A stretch of 7,813 nucleotides of DNA from an uncultured Phascolarctobacterium sp. (GCF_905212365.1 NZ_CAJMEH010000079.1:1-7813), one strand, 5' to 3'; counted from the first letter of the stretch, positions 1-7,522 are shown. Notes: a model not told the origin generated them from the letters alone. A program made the numbers and translations.

Positions 1-7
1 TCCATAC

Positions 8-55
8 AAAAAGACATCAGGCTCCTTGGGCAACCGGGGAGCCTGATGTCTTTTT
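8..55. terminator. Bidirectional intrinsic terminator with GNRA loop
   Basis: Positions 8-25 pair perfectly with 38-55 (18 bp). Two G.U pairs and two G-C pairs (26-29 with 34-37) extend the helix to 22 bp, closed by a GCAA tetraloop at 30-33. Five T follow the G/C-rich core on either strand, so it can stop transcription from both sides. On the minus strand it lies 81 bases beyond the stop codon of the DUF4143 ATPase gene and is the probable end of that transcript. It may also serve a convergent gene left of the window. Confidence 0.9.
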
Positions 56-136
56 AATTTCAAAACGCATCGAAAGCAAGAAAAATAAATTTCAGCTTTT
101 ATTTATCCGAACTTTTGTCATTCCCTTCTTCTATTT

Positions 137-1360
137 TTAAATCATCCACACCGGCACAATATAATTATCTGCATCAACGGCGGATAATTCCGGACGCATA
201 CAAAGCAACGCTCCCTTCCCTCGCGGGACTGCGCCCTTGTCCAACACCTCAAAGGCAGATACTAATTTGCTGCTGGGATTGACAGACCGCTTAATTTCTA
301 AAGGATTCAGCAAACCGTTGCTTTCCATAACCATATCAATCTCATTGCTGTTGCTGTCGCGATAATACCACAGCAAGCAATCCTGCGCCGTATTATGATA
401 GCTTTTCATAATTTCAGCCACAACATAATTTTCTAAAATAGCGCCGTTAAGCGCGCCGTTCTGTAAAATTTCCGGAGAATTGTAGCGAGTCAAATAGGCG
501 ACCAAGCCTGTATCAAAAAAATACAGCTTAGGCGTTTTCACCGTGCGCTTCAAAAGATTGTTAGAGTAAGGACGTAAATAAAAAATCACGTCTGATTTTT
601 CTAAAACCAAAAGCCATCTCTTAGCCGTATCGTCAGATACGCCAACATCCTGAGCAATATCATGCACATTCAGCATTTGCCCTACACGACAGGCTGCAGC
701 CCGGATAAAATCCTGAAACAAAAATTTATCCAAGCGCGAAATCAACTCGCTTACATCCCTGTCTATATAAGTCTGAACATAGCTGGAGTAAAATACCGTT
801 CTGTTTTTATATTTGCCGCTGATATAACCTGGCAATGATCCCTGCCAAATCCGCTTATAAATTTCTTCTAAATCAGCAGGCTTACCTAAAGCTTTGCGCT
901 GCTTTAACCCAGCTAAATCAACAGTAAAGGGCTCTGCTGCGCCAGAACCATATATTTCGTGCTGCGATAATCCTGACATATGCAGAATAGCTACGCGCCC
1001 GGCCAAGGATTCCTGTGCCAAATCCATCATGCGAAAGGCTTGCGAGCCTGTTAACCAAAAAGAACCCGGCTCTGCCCCGTTATCTATAGCAATTTTGATA
1101 TACGAAAAAAGCTGCGGCGCATACTGCACTTCGTCAATCAAAATCGGCAAATCATGCACTTGCAGAAACAGCGCCGGATCCTCCTGCGCCATTTTCCGTT
1201 CCTCAAAATCGTCTAAAGTAACATACGTTCTTTGCGTCTGCATCAAATTGCGCAGCACTGTAGTTTTACCCACCTGACGCGGGCCGGTAATTAAAACGCA
1301 GGAATAATCCTGTGATAATTCTATTATTTTAGCTTCCAAATCACGCTTAATATAGTTCAT
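137..1360 (-). CDS. AAA family ATPase with DUF4143 domain
   Basis: This 407-residue protein belongs to the AAA_14/DUF4143 group of P-loop ATPases, which are common in bacteria and archaea and whose role is mostly unknown. The N-terminal ATPase domain has Walker A GPRQVGKT (26-33), Walker B ILIDE ending at D76-E77, and a sensor-like WLTGSQ at 102-107. A winged-helix-like stretch lies at about 226-262 (HDIAQDVGVSDDTAKRWL). The C-terminal DUF4143 domain has YFFDTGL (280-286), a G..LEN motif (306-311), and E340-x-D342 followed by EIK at 355-357, which recalls the PD-(D/E)XK nuclease fold, though nuclease activity is not established. Length and motif order look complete. The ATG is supported by a strong SD (AAGGAGGG, 1368-1375) 7-8 bases upstream. 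It has its own promoter and a terminator at 8-55, so it is probably a single-gene unit unrelated in function to the uptake genes before it. Family assignment is firm; cellular role unknown. Confidence 0.93.
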   Translation of the reverse strand: MNYIKRDLEAKIIELSQDYSCVLITGPRQVGKTTVLRNLMQTQRTYVTLDDFEERKMAQEDPALFLQVHDLPILIDEVQYAPQLFSYIKIAIDNGAEPGSFWLTGSQAFRMMDLAQESLAGRVAILHMSGLSQHEIYGSGAAEPFTVDLAGLKQRKALGKPADLEEIYKRIWQGSLPGYISGKYKNRTVFYSSYVQTYIDRDVSELISRLDKFLFQDFIRAAACRVGQMLNVHDIAQDVGVSDDTAKRWLLVLEKSDVIFYLRPYSNNLLKRTVKTPKLYFFDTGLVAYLTRYNSPEILQNGALNGAILENYVVAEIMKSYHNTAQDCLLWYYRDSNSNEIDMVMESNGLLNPLEIKRSVNPSSKLVSAFEVLDKGAVPRGKGALLCMRPELSAVDADNYIVPVWMI

Positions 1361-1373
1361 AGCCGAGCCCTCC

Positions 1374-1414
1374 TTTTAGGCAAATATTCGATTTAATCTT
1401 ATTTTAGCCTAAAA
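1374..1414. promoter_or_regulatory. Palindromic operator candidate at the ATPase promoter
   Basis: Positions 1402-1414 form a perfect palindrome, TTTTAG-C-CTAAAA, overlapping the -10 box. A third copy of the half site, TTTTAGGC at 1374-1381, overlaps the SD and is the exact inverse of GCCTAAAA at 1407-1414. Repeated half sites covering both the -10 box and the SD would suit a repressor site. The binding protein is unknown; the repeats are seen, the operator role is inferred. Confidence 0.4.
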
Positions 1415-1429
1415 AGAAAAAGTTGGCAA
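1401..1429 (-). promoter_or_regulatory. Promoter of the DUF4143 ATPase gene
   Basis: On the minus strand TTGCCA (1424-1429) and TAAAAT (1401-1406) are separated by 17 bp, a good match to a housekeeping sigma-70/sigma-A promoter. Transcription would start near 1394, giving a leader of about 34 bases with the SD at 1368-1375. This separates the ATPase gene from the uptake operon, although no clear terminator lies between them and read-through is possible. Confidence 0.6.
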
Positions 1430-1482
1430 GGCGAAATATTGCGAGGGTCGCGTCAGTTTAAGCTTAACTTTTATTTTGTTTT

Positions 1483-2487
1483 CTAATTCTTATCGTCAAT
1501 CTCAATTCCCGGATACATTTTAGAGGCTAAAAATCTTAAACCATCTTCTGTACGACAGGCCGAACCATAAGTAAAACGCAAAGGGATACTATACACTCTC
1601 TTATTTTTTATGCACGATAAATTACGCAAAGCCGGGTTTTGCGTAATTTTTTTTAAGCACTCGCCATAATCAACATGGCTGCACACTACAAATAACACAT
1701 CCGGATCCTCTTTAATAACATTTTCAAAGCCAATAACGGGCGGATTCACTTCTATTTCCCCGCCAATTCTGTTAATCATATCGCCGACTAATTTCGTCCG
1801 GTCGTAGCAAATCATGGAACTTAAAAATTCCACTACCATTACTTTAGGCTGTTTATAATTTTTTCTTTTTTCATTGATTTCGTCAATCGTAGCATAGGTA
1901 TCACTGATAATTTTTTCAGCATTTGCCTCTACCCTGAACGCCTTGCCCAAATCATCTATAAATTTCATTTCTTTTTCAATAGTTTCAGGAACCAAATGCT
2001 TACTTGGCGTGTTAGTGTTCAACGGAACTAACGTAGCCACACCCCTTGCGTTCCAATAATCCGTATTTTTCAAACGATTGCGAATGAACACGCATTGCTG
2101 AGCTATAATTAAATCAGGATGCAGCTGTGTAATATATTCCATATTCAAATAGCCGCTGCTGCATTTTTTCACATGATCAAATTTGTCCTTATTATAAGAA
2201 CGCATAGCATACCGCCGGTTATTCTGAGCGGCAGCCATTAAAATATTATTTTCCACGCCCAATTCCAACAGCGTTTCTGTTTCATTTTCGCCGACAACAA
2301 CCACTCTGCCAGGCGCCTTTGCAAAAGTCTGCTTGTTGCTGCCTTTAACGAAATAATTATCTACATTGATATTATCTACCACAACAGAAGCTTTGTCCGC
2401 GTTATCATGCGCGGCCCGGTAATTTCCACAGCCGCAGAACAGCAGCGTTATAACAATCAATATATTAGCCAAAAATAATTTTCTCAT
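1483..2487 (-). CDS. Lipoprotein substrate-binding protein of a metal-chelate ABC importer
   Basis: This 334-residue protein fits the helical-backbone binding protein family that serves FecCD-type importers (BtuF, FhuD, FepB; Peripla_BP_2). It would capture the chelate in the periplasm and pass it to the permease pair. The N-terminus is a lipoprotein signal: MRK, a hydrophobic run, then FCGC with Cys20 as the probable lipidated residue; the box is atypical because Phe and Cys occupy -3 and -2. Family features are the first-lobe strand RVVVVGENETETLLELGV (61-78), HPDLIIAQQ (123-131), a later PDVLFVVCSH strand, and a C-terminal RTEDGLRFLASKMYP helix. Seven cysteines beyond C18 and C20 is a high number for an exported protein. 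The start overlaps the preceding permease stop (ATGA) with no strong SD, implying translational coupling. It is the last gene of the operon. Substrate (siderophore, haem or corrinoid) cannot be told from the sequence. Confidence 0.9.
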   Translation of the reverse strand: MRKLFLANILIVITLLFCGCGNYRAAHDNADKASVVVDNINVDNYFVKGSNKQTFAKAPGRVVVVGENETETLLELGVENNILMAAAQNNRRYAMRSYNKDKFDHVKKCSSGYLNMEYITQLHPDLIIAQQCVFIRNRLKNTDYWNARGVATLVPLNTNTPSKHLVPETIEKEMKFIDDLGKAFRVEANAEKIISDTYATIDEINEKRKNYKQPKVMVVEFLSSMICYDRTKLVGDMINRIGGEIEVNPPVIGFENVIKEDPDVLFVVCSHVDYGECLKKITQNPALRNLSCIKNKRVYSIPLRFTYGSACRTEDGLRFLASKMYPGIEIDDKN

Positions 2488-3530
2488 TTTTTGTTATACC
2501 CGTAATTTTTACTTAGCAATAAATAAACAAATACCGGCGCTCCGATAACGGACACCACTATGCCGATAGGAACTTCGGAGCCTTCTCGCGCAATTCTGCT
2601 GATAACATCGGCTAAAACCATAAAGACAGCGCCGGTCAAAGCGCAATTAGGCAGGATTTGTTTATAATTGCTTCTATAAATCAGTCTCACAATATGCGGC
2701 ACTACGAGCCCAATAAAGCCGATTATACCGCTATTATACACAATCAAGCCAACCATTACGGCACATAAAAAAACATACACCATTCTAATTTTAGCCAAAT
2801 CATAGCCCAAGGTTATAGCAGCTTCATCGCCAAATAACATTAGATTCAGGATTCGGGAATTTTTATAAAAATAAAACATCAGGCAGAACACGACAATGGT
2901 CAAAACATAAATGTTTTCCCATCTGGCATTTTGCAAGCTGCCCATAAGCCAAAAAGTAACGCTTTGTATGCGTTCGGCATCGGCATAAACGCTGATGATT
3001 AAGCTTATGCAGGCGGCGCTGACTGCATTAAACGCCATACCGGATAATAAAATTGTTACCGTATTAGCGCTGCCAAAATAAAAAGCTATCAAAATAATAC
3101 AAATCGTTACTGTCAACGCGCCGATAAAAGCAAAAAAGCCGATGCTATCAAAGCCCATTACACTGGTAAGCCCCAGGATAATCGCCAACACCGCGCCTAA
3201 TCCCGCTCCCGAAGAAATTCCCAAAAGGTAAGGGTCAGCCAGAGGATTCTTCATCACGGCCTGCATTACGCATCCCGATACAGCTAATCCACTGCCAATA
3301 AGCACTGCCAAGGCGAACCGCGGCAGGCGCAGGTAATATATTACGTCCGCCAAAATATCTGTATCGCTCATCGTCCCCTGAATAATATCCGCCAAAATCT
3401 GGCAAGTTTTTTTATAACCTATCTCTATAGTCCCTTGCCCGAGCAAATATACAAGTATAATACAGCAAACTAAAAATGTAATTACTGCATATTTTCTGCT
3501 AAATAAATTCATTATAAAATCCTTCGTCAT
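2484..3530 (-). CDS. FecCD-family ABC transporter permease (second copy)
   Basis: This 348-residue polytopic inner-membrane permease belongs to the FecCD/BtuC/FhuB family, which moves iron-siderophore, haem or cobalamin across the inner membrane. It shows the family motifs RLPR (68-71), GCVMQAVMKNPLADPYLLG (86-104) and, later, GIIGFIGLVVPHIVRL, the region that contacts the ATPase, followed by a DVISRIAR segment. Length is normal for one half-transporter. It is a clear paralogue of the permease at 4284-5336 but not a recent duplicate, since the two differ throughout outside the motifs. They therefore probably form a heterodimer. The start used here overlaps the ATPase stop (ATGA). An in-frame ATG at 3510-3512 (Met7) has a better SD, AAGGA at 3520-3524 with 7-base spacing, and could be the true start. 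The gene overlaps the binding-protein gene by 4 bp at its end. Confidence 0.93.
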   Translation of the reverse strand: MTKDFIMNLFSRKYAVITFLVCCIILVYLLGQGTIEIGYKKTCQILADIIQGTMSDTDILADVIYYLRLPRFALAVLIGSGLAVSGCVMQAVMKNPLADPYLLGISSGAGLGAVLAIILGLTSVMGFDSIGFFAFIGALTVTICIILIAFYFGSANTVTILLSGMAFNAVSAACISLIISVYADAERIQSVTFWLMGSLQNARWENIYVLTIVVFCLMFYFYKNSRILNLMLFGDEAAITLGYDLAKIRMVYVFLCAVMVGLIVYNSGIIGFIGLVVPHIVRLIYRSNYKQILPNCALTGAVFMVLADVISRIAREGSEVPIGIVVSVIGAPVFVYLLLSKNYGYNKK

Positions 3531-4282
3531 TTATAAGCTATCAATATTCTTCCATCAGAGCGCTTGATTATTTCTGATTCCACTTCGTACATCTCAAAAA
3601 TAAATTCGCTTGTTAAAACTTCCTGCGGAGTTCCTATTTTAATAATTCTTCCATTCTTCATTGCTACCAATATATCGCAATAGGCCGCCGCAATATTCAA
3701 ATCGTGCAGCGCGGCTACTACCGTTAATTTACGACTCTTAACGATATTCAAAAGCTGCAGCTGATATTTAATGTCCAAATGATTTGTCGGCTCGTCTAAA
3801 ATCAAGCATTCGGTTTTTTGCGCCAACGCGCGCGCCAGCATTATTCTTTGCTGTTCGCCTCCGGAAAGCAAGGCAAAGCTGCTATGAGCGAATGCTCCCA
3901 TGCCGACAACGTCTAAACATTCTCTGGCGATAGCGTAATCTTCTTCATTATCCGCTTCCATAGCTTTTTTGTAAGGACTGCGCCCCATCAACACAACGTC
4001 CAAAACCTCAAAATTAAAATTATAATAATTATGCTGCGCTAAAACGGCCTGTTTTCTGGCAGTTTCCCGCACAGAATATTTTTCCAGCGCTTTGCCGTCA
4101 AGATATATCGCCCCGCTCGCAGGCTGCAAAATACGATAAACGCATTTTAGCATCGTACTCTTGCCGCTGCCGTTAGGGCCAATCAAGCCGGTAAATTTGC
4201 CGTCAGGAAATTCCAGCGATATTCCCTTTAAAATTTCTCTATTGCCAAATTGAATTTTTAATTCTTCTAAATTTATTCTCAT
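3527..4282 (-). CDS. ABC transporter ATP-binding protein (FecE/BtuD type)
   Basis: This 251-residue cytoplasmic ATPase powers the importer as a dimer. All canonical motifs are intact: Walker A GPNGSGKST (35-43), Q-loop Gln83, signature LSGGEQQR (139-146), Walker B LILDEP (160-165, catalytic E164), D-loop NHLD (167-170) and the switch His193 in ALHDL. Length and motif spacing match single-domain FecE/BtuD/FhuC proteins. The gene lies between two permease genes: its start is 1 bp after the stop of the first permease, and its stop overlaps the start of the second by 4 bp, so the three products are probably made together. The SD is weak, consistent with coupling to the upstream gene. Family assignment is firm; the substrate is set by the partner proteins, not by this subunit. 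Confidence 0.95.
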   Translation of the reverse strand: MRINLEELKIQFGNREILKGISLEFPDGKFTGLIGPNGSGKSTMLKCVYRILQPASGAIYLDGKALEKYSVRETARKQAVLAQHNYYNFNFEVLDVVLMGRSPYKKAMEADNEEDYAIARECLDVVGMGAFAHSSFALLSGGEQQRIMLARALAQKTECLILDEPTNHLDIKYQLQLLNIVKSRKLTVVAALHDLNIAAAYCDILVAMKNGRIIKIGTPQEVLTSEFIFEMYEVESEIIKRSDGRILIAYK

Positions 4283-4283
4283 C

Positions 4284-5336
4284 TTAATTCACACCAGGCC
4301 TGTAATTTTGTTTTAATAACAAATAAATAAAACACGGCGCTCCCAACAAGGCGAAAATAACCCCTAAAGGAATATCGATGCCAAAAATAATAGTACGGGA
4401 AAGTATATCCATTACTACCGCCATACAACCGCCAAAGAGTACCGCTACGGGAAGTAATTTTTTATGATTAGCGCCGAAAAGCAACCGTATAATATGCGGA
4501 ACGATAAGCCCGACGAAGCCTATAGCGCCGGCGTTAAATACAATAAAGCCTACCAGCAGGCCATTTAACAGTAAATATTTTTTTATATAATAATGCAAAT
4601 CCACGCCCAACGTCATAGCAGCATCGTGCCCGACCAGCATTAAATTCAAAATTCTAATCTGCGTCAGAAAATACCGGAATAAAACGACGATAATACCTAA
4701 AAGAAGCAGAACATTTTCTATTTTTGCATTAGCCACGTTCCCCATCAGCCAATAAGTAATAGCTTCCATGCCTTCTTTGTTGCTGCCAAAATAAGCTATC
4801 AAGCTGGATATGCTGGAACAAACTGCGCTCACGGCCATACCCGATAACAGCAAATTATTATTCGCCGCTTTCGAAGAGGAAAAGTCGGCAATAAAAGTAA
4901 CTAAAAGGGATACGGCAAACGCTCCCACAAACGCGCACACACCTATGGCCTGCGCACCAAAAAAAGAGCCTAACCCCAAAAAGATTGCGCTGGTAGCACC
5001 TAAGGAAGCTCCGGAAGAAACTCCTAAAATATATGGGTCAGCCAAAGGATTTTTGACGACAGCCTGCATAACAATGCCCGACAGCGTGAGGCCCATGCCT
5101 ACACAGGCGGCTAATAAAATTCGCGGCAGGCGCAGCTGCAAAACCACATCTATTATATCTCTATTGATATTTTCAGCAGGAAGCAACCCTGATTTCGCCA
5201 ATAAAGCAGTCGCCAGCGTCAGCCAGTCAACTTTTATAAAGCCCAGCTTTAATCCGCAAAACATAGCAACGAGCAAAAAAGTTGCTAAAAAAAATACTAT
5301 ATTTTTTATTTTGTACCTTTTTATTTTCTCTTGCAT
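4284..5336 (-). CDS. FecCD-family ABC transporter permease (first copy)
   Basis: This 350-residue inner-membrane permease of the FecCD/BtuC/FhuB family would be one half of the transmembrane channel for a metal chelate. Hallmarks are RLPRILLA (69-76), the block from Gly87 to Gly113 containing KNPLADPYILGVSSG (95-109), and GAIGFVGLIVPHIIRLL towards the C-terminus, followed by DILSRTIIFGIDIPLGV. It lies 80 bp behind the receptor gene, beyond a strong hairpin (5366-5396). The ATG has no convincing SD (only ATTATAAG directly before it), and a Fur-box-like sequence adjoins it. Its level may therefore depend on read-through from the receptor gene. The downstream ATPase gene begins 1 bp after its stop. 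Paralogous to the permease at 2484-3530 and the likely heterodimer partner. Confidence 0.93.
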   Translation of the reverse strand: MQEKIKRYKIKNIVFFLATFLLVAMFCGLKLGFIKVDWLTLATALLAKSGLLPAENINRDIIDVVLQLRLPRILLAACVGMGLTLSGIVMQAVVKNPLADPYILGVSSGASLGATSAIFLGLGSFFGAQAIGVCAFVGAFAVSLLVTFIADFSSSKAANNNLLLSGMAVSAVCSSISSLIAYFGSNKEGMEAITYWLMGNVANAKIENVLLLLGIIVVLFRYFLTQIRILNLMLVGHDAAMTLGVDLHYYIKKYLLLNGLLVGFIVFNAGAIGFVGLIVPHIIRLLFGANHKKLLPVAVLFGGCMAVVMDILSRTIIFGIDIPLGVIFALLGAPCFIYLLLKQNYRPGVN

Positions 5337-5338
5337 CT

Positions 5339-5357
5339 TATAATTTCATTCATTATC
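5339..5357. promoter_or_regulatory. Fur-box-like sequence before the first permease
   Basis: Read on the plus strand, these 19 bases match the classical Fur consensus (GATAATGATAATCATTATC) at 14 positions by direct comparison. They lie 3 bp upstream of the permease ATG, after the intergenic hairpin. No convincing -35/-10 pair lies next to it, and the surroundings are AT-rich, so chance is a real possibility. If functional it would suggest iron control of the inner-membrane part. Confidence 0.3.
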
Positions 5358-5365
5358 AAAATAGG

Positions 5366-5396
5366 CAGAAGAGATGAGCCCAGCTCATCTCTTCTG
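5366..5396 (-). terminator. Intergenic hairpin between receptor and permease genes
   Basis: A 14-bp perfect stem (5366-5379 with 5383-5396) closed by a 3-base loop begins 20 bases after the receptor stop codon. On the minus strand it is followed by CCTATTTTG, a poor and interrupted U-tract. It is best read as a leaky terminator, or as a 3' barrier that protects the receptor mRNA, giving more receptor than inner-membrane transporter. The stem is certain; its activity is inferred. Confidence 0.65.
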
Positions 5397-5416
5397 TTGC
5401 AGGAATATACTGCTTA

Positions 5417-7522
5417 TTAAATTTCAAAATTAGCGGACAAAACGATAGTACGCGGCGCGCCAACATTTAAGCTGCTGCTGCCGGAACGTGCGCTCCAATA
5501 ATCTTTGCCGGTCAGATTATAGCACATCAAGTCAAAGGTTACGGGAGTATGGCTCAGTTTAGTTTTATAAGAAGCGCCTAAATCAAATTTAGTGTAGGAC
5601 GGTACGTCCAAAGCACCGTTATTAATGGTTGTAGAGTCAAGGTAAGTTACTCTGCCGATGAAAGACAAGTCTTCGGTCGGATGATAAATTGCGCCTACCG
5701 TGCCAGACCATTTAGATGCGCCATTAACGTCGTTGCCTTTGTAGTCTTCCGCATTGAGGTACATAACGCCGCCGATTAAATCCCATTTATCAGCCAAATT
5801 ACCAGTAAAGGCCCATTCAAAGCCTTTATTTTTCTGCTCGCCGTCTTGCAGTAAGAAAGGTCTAGTATAACCAGGGCGATATACGGAAATGTTATTGGCC
5901 TGAGTAATTTCAAATGCGCTGAAGGTATTTAAGAAACTACCTGTTTTTACTTTTACGCCTATTTCATTCTGTTTTGTTTTAGCCGGGTCAAGCATTTGCC
6001 CTTGGTTTTCATAAGTATTACCAACTAAAGACCCCATGCCAAAGCTTTCGCTGTGGTCGGCATAAACGGTAACGGCAGGCGATACCTTATAGCTTACCGC
6101 ATAAGTCGGGCAGATAGCGTCGGAATCCTGCGTTGGAGATCCAACAGGAGTTCTCGAAGCCTTATGACCATGCAAAGCCAAAGTTACCTGTAATTTATCA
6201 TCCAAAGCCTTTAAGGTATCGACGATATGCCAGCCAGTCATCTGGGCATCCTGACTATGGACAGGATCGTAAGAAGGTCTTTCCAAGGATGGCCACCAAT
6301 TATGCTGATAAATATTACCAGTACCAGACCATGTTCCTCCATTAGCAAAATTCATATTTCTGCTTAAAGCATAATTGTACCAGGTCTTATCAGCACCAAC
6401 CAAATATTCATTCTTTACGGAGCCGATATTGAAATCGCCTTTTACGCCAACGCCCAAATATTTTTTAGTCAAAGCCAAAGGATAGTTGGTCATAGAAATA
6501 TCAAAGTCACCTATATTATTTTTAATCGTAGGATTGCCATCAATGTAACCATACCAATCCTCACGGTGATAGCCGGCGTTCAAATAAGCGCTGATATGCT
6601 CGCCTAATTTTTGCTCATGGTTCAAGGCGGCAATCCAGTTATCGTATTCATTATAGGACCAATCCGGCTTATAAATACGGCTGCTATCAGGAGCGCTAGG
6701 CAAAGAAGTTACACCGTTGCCAAAAGAAATACTGCCCGTGCCGCCTTTATGATCAGTATGGTCATAAGCAATCAGCAAATTAGTTTTAGAATTGTCGCTC
6801 TTTTGGTCCAAGTTAATGGAAAAAGCTTGTTGGGATAAATTTTCTCCGTCCAGAACAGTATCGCCGCTGATATTGCTGGCCGTAATGCGAACGCCGTATT
6901 TATCGTTCTCGCCAAATCTGCGGCCAACGTCGATAGCCTCTTGCATAGAGGACCCGCCGCGATAAGCAACTTTGATATTAGCATTACCTTCGGAGGTTGC
7001 TGCTTTAGATTGAATATTAACGCTGCCAGCCGCTGCTTCAGAAAAAGACGTAGCATTAGTACCTAAGCTGGGACCGGAAATGACGCTGATGCTGTCAGCC
7101 CAATAATACGGAATATTTTCCTGGCACAGCAATCCAGGAATACCGTTTACATAGAAGCTATGACCTGATTGATAGATACCGCGAATAGAAATATCGGTAT
7201 AAGTACCGCCACGGTCAGCACGAACCGAAGGGTCCAAGGACAAAGCGTCGGCAATACCGGCATTGGGAGAAGCGAATTTTTCAATAGTCTTATTGCTGAT
7301 TTCGCTAACCGTCATAGGCGCGCTCATAATATCCTGCTTACCAGTAAAACCAGTAGTAACTTCTTCTTTTGCCAACCCGCCCGGCAGCACGCCGCGCTCG
7401 GCCTCGATAACCACCTCGTCCAGTTGGCCGCTCATGGTTTCCTCAGCGCTGGCACTCATAACAAAGCCCACGCTGGCAACAGCGCACAGTACTGACATAA
7501 CTAGCGCTTTCTTTTTCAACAT
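5417..7522 (-). CDS. TonB-dependent outer-membrane receptor, siderophore-receptor type
   Basis: This 701-residue outer-membrane receptor imports a metal chelate using TonB energy. The signal peptide is residues 1-26 (MLKKK, hydrophobic core, then SASA with cleavage before Glu27). A TonB-box-like LDEVVIEA follows at 34-41. The plug (about 45-173) carries ALSLDPSVRADRGG (93-106), IRG (113-115), YVNGIPG (124-130), ISVISGP (145-151) and AAGSVNIQSK (164-173). The rest is a 22-strand-type barrel rich in alternating aromatic and polar residues. The C-terminal NVGAPRTIVLSANFEI is typical of siderophore receptors such as FhuE and FoxA; the chain ends F-E-I rather than on an aromatic residue. BtuB (about 600 residues) is shorter. 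The start is set at the ATG 7520-7522, because the SD AAGAGGTG (7529-7536) fits it; an upstream in-frame GTG at 7529-7531 lies inside that SD. First gene of the operon, under promoter 7768-7795. The ligand is not determined. Confidence 0.93.
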   Translation of the reverse strand: MLKKKALVMSVLCAVASVGFVMSASAEETMSGQLDEVVIEAERGVLPGGLAKEEVTTGFTGKQDIMSAPMTVSEISNKTIEKFASPNAGIADALSLDPSVRADRGGTYTDISIRGIYQSGHSFYVNGIPGLLCQENIPYYWADSISVISGPSLGTNATSFSEAAAGSVNIQSKAATSEGNANIKVAYRGGSSMQEAIDVGRRFGENDKYGVRITASNISGDTVLDGENLSQQAFSINLDQKSDNSKTNLLIAYDHTDHKGGTGSISFGNGVTSLPSAPDSSRIYKPDWSYNEYDNWIAALNHEQKLGEHISAYLNAGYHREDWYGYIDGNPTIKNNIGDFDISMTNYPLALTKKYLGVGVKGDFNIGSVKNEYLVGADKTWYNYALSRNMNFANGGTWSGTGNIYQHNWWPSLERPSYDPVHSQDAQMTGWHIVDTLKALDDKLQVTLALHGHKASRTPVGSPTQDSDAICPTYAVSYKVSPAVTVYADHSESFGMGSLVGNTYENQGQMLDPAKTKQNEIGVKVKTGSFLNTFSAFEITQANNISVYRPGYTRPFLLQDGEQKNKGFEWAFTGNLADKWDLIGGVMYLNAEDYKGNDVNGASKWSGTVGAIYHPTEDLSFIGRVTYLDSTTINNGALDVPSYTKFDLGASYKTKLSHTPVTFDLMCYNLTGKDYWSARSGSSSLNVGAPRTIVLSANFEI

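Noticed and set aside
83..104. AAATAAA/TTTATTT hairpin after the ATPase gene
   Set aside because: Stem is entirely A-T and weak; the strong terminator at 8-55 explains transcript end.
894..1277. Plus-strand open frame inside the DUF4143 gene
   Set aside because: Antisense to a well-supported ATPase gene; composition does not resemble a known family and there is no SD or promoter.
1431..1482. Terminator after the uptake operon
   Set aside because: Only a TTAAGCTTAA palindrome and a 4-bp GCGA/TCGC hairpin without a U-tract are present; not enough for an intrinsic terminator.
4810..5343. Plus-strand open frame inside the first permease gene
   Set aside because: Antisense to a conserved permease; Thr/Ala/Pro/Lys-rich mirror translation of hydrophobic codons, no domain recognised.
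6772..7056. Minus-strand second frame, and plus-strand frames, inside the receptor gene
   Set aside because: Out-of-frame shadows of a receptor with continuous family motifs.
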